A DNA stretch of 11,120 nt. Source: CG1-02-33-12 sp964403775. Its GTDB lineage: Archaea; Nanobdellota; Nanobdellia; Woesearchaeales; CG1-02-33-12. How positions within the stretch are numbered: position 1 is the stretch's first letter; the number at the start of each line of letters is the position of its first letter. The DNA is taken from contig CAYOHL010000029.1 in NCBI GenBank assembly GCA_964403775.1, positions 1 through 11,120 of the forward strand, read 5' to 3'. The notes under the pieces were generated by a model. The model did not search any database and was not told where the DNA came from. It saw only the letters and a program-made list of their open reading frames with translations. Positions 7,604 to 11,120 of this stretch are shown here, piece by piece. The translations under genes were made by a program, and so were the position numbers.

Positions 7604-8272
7604 ATGAAGCTAATGTTTATAGAAGCAAGATACAACAATCCTGTTCTTATTGGAAAGCATGTTTTAAAACTGCCTGAAAAAATAGGATTAGTTACAACAG
7701 TTCAGTTCATTAAACAAGTTAAGGAAGTTAAGTCTCAATTAGAGAAATATAGGAGAAAAGTATTTTTAGGCAAAGGAAAGCATACAAAATACAATGGTCA
7801 AATTCTTGGCTGTGATGTCCAAGCAGCTGTTTCTGTTGAAAAAAAAGTTGATGCATTTCTTTACATTGGCTCTGGCTTGTTTCATCCAGCTGCAATTTCA
7901 TTGAAAACCAAGAAAGATGTTTTTACATTTAATCCTCTGACTGAAAAATTTAGCAGACTAGATAAAAAACAGGCTGAAAAAATAAACAAAAAAACAAAAG
8001 GAGCATTGATTAAATTTCTGAGCTCAAATGAAATAGGAGTAATTGTAACAACAAAGCCTGGCCAGGAGCAGTTAAAAAAAGCTTTTGAGCTTAAAAACAA
8101 ATTCAAAGACAAGAATTTTTATTTTTTAGTATTTGACACAATTGACTTTGGCCAGCTGGAAAACTTCCCATTTATTGAATGTTTTGTCAACACAGCCTGC
8201 CCAAGAATAGCCCTGGATGACTCCATAAAGATTAGTAAGACCATAATAAACTTGGAGGACATCAATAATTAA
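7604..8272 (+). CDS. dph2: Dph2-like diphthamide synthase, lacking the N-terminal domain
   Basis: A 222-residue protein matching the middle and C-terminal domains of archaeal Dph2, the radical enzyme that transfers the aminocarboxypropyl group of S-adenosylmethionine to a histidine of elongation factor 2 as the first step of diphthamide synthesis. Recognisable blocks are GQILGCDVQAA (65-75), YIGSGLFHP (87-95) and VNTACPRIALDD (195-206). Full-length archaeal Dph2 is about 340 residues and holds a 4Fe-4S cluster with one cysteine from each of three domains. Cys70 and Cys199 here align with the second and third. The first domain and its cysteine are absent, and the offset of about 90 residues is the same for both remaining cysteines. 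No upstream in-frame coding or frameshift remnant is visible, and a promoter sits right at the start. The missing domain may be encoded elsewhere, or the protein may act differently. Confidence 0.8.
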   Translation: MKLMFIEARYNNPVLIGKHVLKLPEKIGLVTTVQFIKQVKEVKSQLEKYRRKVFLGKGKHTKYNGQILGCDVQAAVSVEKKVDAFLYIGSGLFHPAAISLKTKKDVFTFNPLTEKFSRLDKKQAEKINKKTKGALIKFLSSNEIGVIVTTKPGQEQLKKAFELKNKFKDKNFYFLVFDTIDFGQLENFPFIECFVNTACPRIALDDSIKISKTIINLEDINN

Positions 8273-8292
8273 GATTATATATCCTCTCAGGC

Positions 8293-8565
8293 CTATTTTC
8301 TCTTTTTGGCCAGGTTATTGATAATATTCTTGATTTCTGTTATCTCTTTCAATGTGTTTCTTGTGGAGTCAACATTTATGCTCAGCAGGATAAACAAAAC
8401 AAGGAGTATGAGCCATGTGAATATTGAGGTAACCATTGGCCAGCCCATTGTATAGTCTGTTATATAAACTTTGTTGATAAGGTTAAATCCAAGAATAACT
8501 GCTGCACATCCAACTATCAGCACCATCAGCTCAAAGGTGCTTATCTCAAATCTTTTTTTTGGCAT
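8293..8565 (-). CDS. Small two-helix membrane protein, unknown function
   Basis: A 90-residue protein with hydrophobic helices at about 12-31 and 44-62, a short polar loop between them, a basic N-terminus (MPKKR) and a charged, probably helical C-terminus (66-90) ending KKRK. Both ends should face the cytosol. No catalytic motif is present and I recognise no family. The reading frame is supported by a ribosome site (gaggtt) just before the ATG at 8565 and by TATA-like boxes further upstream. It converges on the dph2-like gene with 20 bases between the stops and diverges from the kinase-like gene. There is no evident functional link to either neighbour. Confidence 0.65.
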   Translation of the reverse strand: MPKKRFEISTFELMVLIVGCAAVILGFNLINKVYITDYTMGWPMVTSIFTWLILLVLFILLSINVDSTRNTLKEITEIKNIINNLAKKRK

Positions 8566-8599
8566 AACAACCTCTTTCTGATATTTTATAATTCTTTTC

Positions 8600-8608
8600 C
8601 TTATAAAA
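8600..8608 (-). promoter_or_regulatory. Promoter for the two-helix membrane protein
   Basis: On the minus strand, tttataagg lies at 8608-8600, about 38 bases before the ATG at 8565. This would start transcription near 8578 and leave a short leader that contains the gaggtt ribosome site. A second AT-rich box (attataaaata, minus strand of 8582-8592) is closer and would give an almost leaderless transcript, so it fits the ribosome site less well. Confidence 0.4.
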
Positions 8609-8638
8609 CTTTTGTTTTTTATTGGCTATGGTTTAATA

Positions 8639-8652
8639 AAATATTTAAATAA
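8639..8652 (+). promoter_or_regulatory. Promoter for a leaderless kinase-like gene
   Basis: The run aaatatttaaataa (8639-8652) is centred about 27 bases before the ATG at 8674, the spacing expected if transcription begins at the start codon. No strong ribosome site precedes the ATG. Together with the minus-strand box at 8600-8608 it makes the 108-base gap a divergent promoter region. Confidence 0.5.
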
Positions 8653-8673
8653 TCCAATATTAAAAGCATAAGG

Positions 8674-9216
8674 ATGATCATAGCAATAATAGGAACAAAC
8701 TGCTCTGGAAAGGAAACCATTGCAAACTATTTAGTTAAAAAAGGTTACGAGCATCTTTCTCTTTCTGATATTATAAGGGAAGAATTGACAAAAAAAGGGC
8801 TTAGTCATTCAAGGAGAAATTTGTTTAATATGGGCAATGAGTTAAGAAAGAAATTTGGGGATAATATACTTGCTCTTAGGGCATTAAAGAGAATAAAAAA
8901 TCCGAACATGGTTATAAGCAGCATAAGGCATCCTGGCGAGATAGCTGAGCTAAAAAAACAAAAAAACCTTTTTTTGATTGCAGTTGATGCGCCTATTGAG
9001 CTAAGGTTTGAAAGGGCTTTAGAAAGAGCCAAACCAGGCGAGGAAAAGACATTTGAAGCCTTTAAAAACCAAGAGCTAGATGAAAGCACAGAGAAAAAAG
9101 GGCTTCAGCAAGTCAGGAAATGCATAAAGATGGCAGATGTACTGATTATCAATGATAAAACTATTGGTGAGCTTTATAAAAAAATTGATGGCATAATAAA
9201 TAATTTTCAGAATTAA
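8674..9216 (+). CDS. P-loop kinase-like protein (nucleotide or dephospho-CoA kinase superfamily)
   Basis: A 180-residue protein of the small P-loop kinase fold. The P-loop is GTNCSGKET (7-15), of the form GxxxxGK[DE]T that also occurs in some deoxynucleotide kinases, instead of the usual GKS/GKT. LSLSDIIREE (28-37) fits the substrate-binding region after the first helix. SIRHPGEIAELK (83-94) gives a basic site, and DAPIELRFERALER (105-118) resembles the lid region of CoaE and the archaeal UPF0200 proteins. ADVLIIN (154-160) is typical of the C-terminal strand. The product probably phosphorylates a nucleotide or dephospho-CoA in the cytosol, but the substrate cannot be read from the sequence. 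It appears monocistronic, with divergent and downstream neighbours under separate promoters. I am sure of the fold and unsure of the reaction. Confidence 0.75.
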   Translation: MIIAIIGTNCSGKETIANYLVKKGYEHLSLSDIIREELTKKGLSHSRRNLFNMGNELRKKFGDNILALRALKRIKNPNMVISSIRHPGEIAELKKQKNLFLIAVDAPIELRFERALERAKPGEEKTFEAFKNQELDESTEKKGLQQVRKCIKMADVLIINDKTIGELYKKIDGIINNFQN

Positions 9217-9245
9217 GGCATATTTCTTGATTAACAAACACAAGC

Positions 9246-9276
9246 TTTTTAAATAATCTTGGTTTTCTGGTTTTCT
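9246..9276 (+). terminator. T-rich candidate terminator after the kinase-like gene
   Basis: Starting 30 bases after the stop are several T-runs: ttttt at 9246-9250, then ggttttct repeated twice in tandem at 9261-9276. Archaeal transcripts often end at such T-rich stretches without a hairpin. In an AT-rich genome this is weak evidence. Confidence 0.3.
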
Positions 9277-9287
9277 AGAGCATAATA

Positions 9288-9345
9288 TTAAATAAGCTTT
9301 ATTTAATAGGTTTAATAGTTTTGTTTTAAACTAATTTGTTTAAAA
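9288..9345. repeat. Two perfect inverted repeats and a short direct repeat in the gap before rps19e
   Basis: Within the 193-base gap 9217-9409 are an inverted repeat with 7-base arms and a 5-base loop (ttaaata/tatttaa, 9288-9306), a tandem tttaatag pair at nine-base period (9302-9309 and 9311-9318), and an inverted repeat with 8-base arms and a 6-base loop (ttttaaac/gtttaaaa, 9324-9345). They could form weak hairpins in RNA, serve as dimeric regulator sites, or be chance products of AT-rich sequence. No coding frame of note occupies the gap. Confidence 0.5.
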
Positions 9346-9358
9346 GGCTAATCAGGGA

Positions 9359-9405
9359 CTTTTAAACCTTTATTTTTAAATAATACAGTTGAATAATGGA
9401 GTGAT
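9359..9405 (+). promoter_or_regulatory. Promoter and ribosome site of the ribosomal protein cluster
   Basis: Two AT boxes, cttttaaacc (9359-9368) and tttttaaata (9372-9381), precede the gene. The first would start transcription near 9390 and leave about 20 bases of leader. That leader holds ggagtgat (9398-9405), a good ribosome site four bases from the ATG at 9410. This spacing decides the start against an in-frame TTG at 9389. Confidence 0.5.
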
Positions 9406-9409
9406 TTTA

Positions 9410-10084
9410 ATGAAAAGCATTTATAATGTTGATCAAGGTGAATTAATAGAAAAAACAGCGTTAGAGCTTAAAAAAATACAATCTATTAAAGCCCCCATAT
9501 GGTCAGAATTTGTTAAGACAGGAGCCCACAAAGAAAGGGCTCCGGCAAGAGATGACTGGTGGCATGTAAGGGCTGCTGCTATCTTAAGAACAATTTATAT
9601 CTTAGGACCAATAGGTGTTTCAAAGCTAAGGTCAAAATATGGCGGCAAAAAAGACAGGGGTGTTAAGCCGGAAAAATTTTATAAGGGCTCTGGAAAAATA
9701 ATAAGAACAATACTGCAGCAGCTTGAAGAGGCAGGGCTTGTAAAAAAAGCAGAAAAAGGCACTCATAAAGGAAGAATAATCAGCCCAAAGGGAGTATCTC
9801 TCCTTGACAAGGTTGCTGCCCAGCTTTCCGGCAAAAAACCACAAGCAATGCCAAAGCCCACTGAACTTAAAAAAGAAAAGAAAAAAGCAGAGAAAGTTGA
9901 TAAAGAACAAGAGAAAAAAATAATAAAAAAACCAGAAAACCTTGAGAAAAAACCAGAACTAAAAAAACAGCATATCAAAACCGAGCAATTACAAAAAATC
10001 AAAAAACCAGCAGAAGAAAAAAAAGAAAAGCCAAAGGAAAAAATACCAACTGCTGCTGAGCTGGCAGAAAAAGCAAAAAAATGA
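9410..10084 (+). CDS. rps19e: Ribosomal protein S19e with a Lys/Glu-rich tail
   Basis: A 224-residue protein whose first 140 or so residues match archaeal/eukaryotic S19e of the small subunit: IKAPIWSEFVKTGAHKERAP (26-45), DDWWHVRAAAILR (48-60), the glycine/lysine loop YGGKKDRGVKPEKF (77-90), GSGKIIRTILQQLEEAGLV (93-111) and GRIISPKGVSLLD (121-133). The protein forms a winged-helix fold in the head of the 30S subunit and is needed for late small-subunit maturation. Archaeal S19e is usually about 150 residues; here about 80 extra residues, almost all Lys, Glu, Pro, Gln and Ala, follow the core. The tail is probably disordered. The stop overlaps the next ATG by four bases (ATGA), so the PDCD5-like gene is coupled to it. 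The ATG at 9410 was chosen for its ribosome site. Confidence 0.95.
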   Translation: MKSIYNVDQGELIEKTALELKKIQSIKAPIWSEFVKTGAHKERAPARDDWWHVRAAAILRTIYILGPIGVSKLRSKYGGKKDRGVKPEKFYKGSGKIIRTILQQLEEAGLVKKAEKGTHKGRIISPKGVSLLDKVAAQLSGKKPQAMPKPTELKKEKKKAEKVDKEQEKKIIKKPENLEKKPELKKQHIKTEQLQKIKKPAEEKKEKPKEKIPTAAELAEKAKK

Positions 10085-10398
10085 ATGATATTGATGAGCT
10101 TAAAAGGAAAAAACTTGAGGAACTTCAAAGACAGCAGCAACTTGACCCAGAGGAAGCAGAAGTACAGGAGCAGATATCCCAGCTAGAGCTCTTGGTTAAA
10201 AAAGCATTGACAAAAAAAGCATTGCAAAGATACGGCAATTTAAAAACAGCACATCCTGAGCTGGCAGTTCAGCTGCTTGTTTTATTAGGGCAGGCAATTC
10301 AAACAAACCAGATAAAAACAGTTGATGATCAGGCATTAAAAAACCTTTTAATGAGGCTACAGCCAAAAAAACACAAGTTCAGAATGATAAGAAAGTAA
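10081..10398 (+). CDS. PDCD5-family DNA-binding protein
   Basis: A 105-residue protein of the PDCD5/archaeal DNA-binding protein family. The N-terminal 35 residues form a charged, Gln/Glu-rich helix with LKRKKLEELQ. The compact helical core follows, with the typical RYGNLKTAHPELA (50-62), VDDQALKNLLMRL (81-93) and a basic end, KKHKFRMIRK. Length is normal for archaeal members. Archaeal homologues bind nucleic acid, but the exact role is not settled, and the human PDCD5 apoptosis link does not carry over. It begins within the S19e stop codon and ends one base before the L39e start. This is a common archaeal order, and it suggests co-expression with ribosome components. Confidence 0.93.
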   Translation: MNDIDELKRKKLEELQRQQQLDPEEAEVQEQISQLELLVKKALTKKALQRYGNLKTAHPELAVQLLVLLGQAIQTNQIKTVDDQALKNLLMRLQPKKHKFRMIRK

Positions 10399-10399
10399 G

Positions 10400-10573
10400 A
10401 TGGCAAGATACAAACATTTAAGCAGAAAGCTAAGGCTTGCAAGACTGCACAAGCAGACCAGATGGGCCCCTTTCTGGACAGTTATGAGGATATATGGAAA
10501 GGGAAGAAGAATCCATCCTGGAAGGCACACTGAGATAAAGCGCTCTTGGAGAAGGACAAAGACAAAGGCATAG
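10400..10573 (+). CDS. rpl39e: Ribosomal protein L39e
   Basis: A 57-residue, very basic protein that is easily missed because of its length. It begins MARYKHLSRKLRLAR and contains KQTRWAPFWTVMR (18-30), then GKGRRIHPGRHTEIKRSWRR (33-52). The Asn/Arg-rich family pattern with conserved Trp residues (W22, W26, W50) and the short length match archaeal and eukaryotic L39e, which lines the wall of the large-subunit exit tunnel. The family usually reads K.R.P.W, with a few substitutions here. It starts one base after the PDCD5-like stop and ends four bases before the L31e start. There is no strong ribosome site, so coupling is likely. Confidence 0.93.
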   Translation: MARYKHLSRKLRLARLHKQTRWAPFWTVMRIYGKGRRIHPGRHTEIKRSWRRTKTKA

Positions 10574-10577
10574 GAAA

Positions 10578-11039
10578 ATGGCAAAAAAAGAAGAGAAATC
10601 AAAGGTTGTAGTTGAGAGAGAATATATTATCCCATTAAGAAGGGAGTTCCAGAAATCTCCAAAGTACAAGAGGGCAAAAAAAACAATAAAAGCCTTAAAG
10701 GAATTCCTGGCAAAGCATATGAAATCAGATAACATCAAGCTTGGAAAATACCTTAACCTAAAGGTTTGGGAGCATGGAATTAAGAATCCGCCCCACAAGC
10801 TTAAGGTCAAGGCTGAAAAGTATGATGACGGCTTGGTTAAAGCAGAGCTTGTTGGGGCGCCTGTTGAAAAGTTAAAAGAAGAAAAAAAGCAAAAGAAAAC
10901 AACACCAGAAAAAGAAGATAAAACACAGCCTGAAAAGAAAACAGAAAAAAAGAAAGAAGAAAAAACAGAAACACTAAAAAAAGGAGAATCCAAGGAAACA
11001 AAGAATAAAGAAAAAAACCAGCAGAAGATAAAAAAGTAG
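10578..11039 (+). CDS. rpl31e: Ribosomal protein L31e with a Lys/Glu-rich tail
   Basis: A 153-residue protein. The N-terminal 95 residues match L31e of the large subunit, which sits near the exit of the peptide tunnel: EREYIIPLRREFQKSPKYKRA (13-33), then KTIKALKEFLAKHMK (35-49), IKLGKYLNLKVWEHGIKNPP (53-72) and KLKVKAEKYDDGLVKAELVG (74-93). Archaeal L31e is typically about 85-100 residues. The remaining 55 or so residues are almost entirely Lys, Glu, Thr and Gln and probably disordered, much as in S19e in the same cluster. The long A-runs encoding the tail make it prone to assembly indels, but the frame is open throughout to the TAG at 11037-11039. It is the last gene of the cluster; in many archaea the translation factor aIF6 follows here, but I see no start for it in the remaining bases. 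Confidence 0.93.
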   Translation: MAKKEEKSKVVVEREYIIPLRREFQKSPKYKRAKKTIKALKEFLAKHMKSDNIKLGKYLNLKVWEHGIKNPPHKLKVKAEKYDDGLVKAELVGAPVEKLKEEKKQKKTTPEKEDKTQPEKKTEKKKEEKTETLKKGESKETKNKEKNQQKIKK

Positions 11040-11096
11040 CTAAATAAGAAAAATCCAAATCAAAACTTATCTTTAGCTCCCCAGAAATATGCTAAG

Positions 11097-11104
11097 TTTT
11101 TTTT
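11097..11104 (+). terminator. T8 run, candidate terminator
   Basis: Eight consecutive T bases lie 58 bases after the L31e stop, preceded by no clear hairpin. Archaeal RNA polymerase commonly terminates at such runs. The 81 bases after L31e otherwise hold no coding frame, so this may end the ribosomal protein transcript. Confidence 0.4.
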
Positions 11105-11120
11105 ACCTTAAGAAATACTT

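Noticed and set aside
8621..8658. Inverted attgg/ccaat pair around the kinase promoter
   Set aside because: Five-base arms 28 bases apart are expected by chance in AT-rich sequence.
9389..9409. TTG start that would add seven residues to S19e
   Set aside because: The added residues would be encoded by the region that contains the ribosome site ggagtgat, which is well placed for the ATG at 9410.
9763..10140. Minus-strand frame of 125 residues opposite the S19e tail
   Set aside because: It is rich in Phe and Ser only because it is antisense to Lys/Glu codons; there is no promoter or ribosome site, and the plus strand is a clear ribosomal protein.
10430..10993. Minus-strand frame of 187 residues opposite L39e and L31e
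   Set aside because: Low-complexity Phe/Ser/Val antisense of the Lys/Glu-rich tail; the plus-strand genes are unambiguous.
1..11120. tRNA, rRNA, CRISPR array or mobile element
   Set aside because: I found no cloverleaf-like or rRNA-like stretch, no regularly spaced repeats, and no transposase or terminal repeats; almost all bases are accounted for by genes.

Overview
The window looks like a piece of an archaeal genome, most likely a DPANN lineage of the Woesearchaeota/Pacearchaeota kind. The archaeal evidence is direct: ribosomal proteins S19e, L39e and L31e, a PDCD5-family DNA-binding protein, a Dph2-type diphthamide enzyme, and AT-rich TATA boxes about 25 bases upstream of several starts. 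The DPANN assignment is inference, from the low GC, the AGA/AGG/ATA-rich codon use, the very compact layout, the shortened Dph2 and the Lys/Glu-rich ribosomal protein tails.

Bases 1-205 hold the 3' end of an unrecognised reading frame entering from the left. Bases 282-7567 are a tight six-gene, same-strand cluster: two large membrane-anchored von Willebrand factor A (VWA) proteins, a membrane-anchored coiled-coil protein, a three-helix membrane protein, a MoxR-type AAA+ ATPase and a DUF58 protein. Junctions are ATGA overlaps or short gaps (3 to about 30 bases), so it is probably one transcript. The membrane segments and flanking charges suggest that the VWA domains, the coiled coil and the tail of the membrane protein lie outside the cytoplasm, while MoxR and DUF58 are cytosolic. 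This resembles the bacterial MoxR/DUF58/Bat arrangement: an ATPase that remodels or loads VWA partners, probably on an envelope complex. The substrate is unknown. This cluster is the best candidate here for an under-described system.

Bases 7604-8272 encode a Dph2-like protein that lacks the usual N-terminal domain and the first of the three cluster-binding cysteines, with its own promoter at the start codon. A small two-helix membrane protein is encoded convergently (8565-8293, minus). A P-loop nucleotide or dephospho-CoA kinase-like gene (8674-9216) is divergent from it and looks leaderless.

About 190 AT-rich bases (9217-9409) carry two perfect inverted repeats and short direct repeats. They precede a translation cluster: S19e, PDCD5-like protein, L39e and L31e (9410-11039), packed with overlaps or gaps of 1-4 bases. 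S19e and L31e both carry long Lys/Glu-rich C-terminal tails. The last 80 bases contain a T8 run that may be a terminator. I saw no tRNA, rRNA, CRISPR array or insertion sequence.
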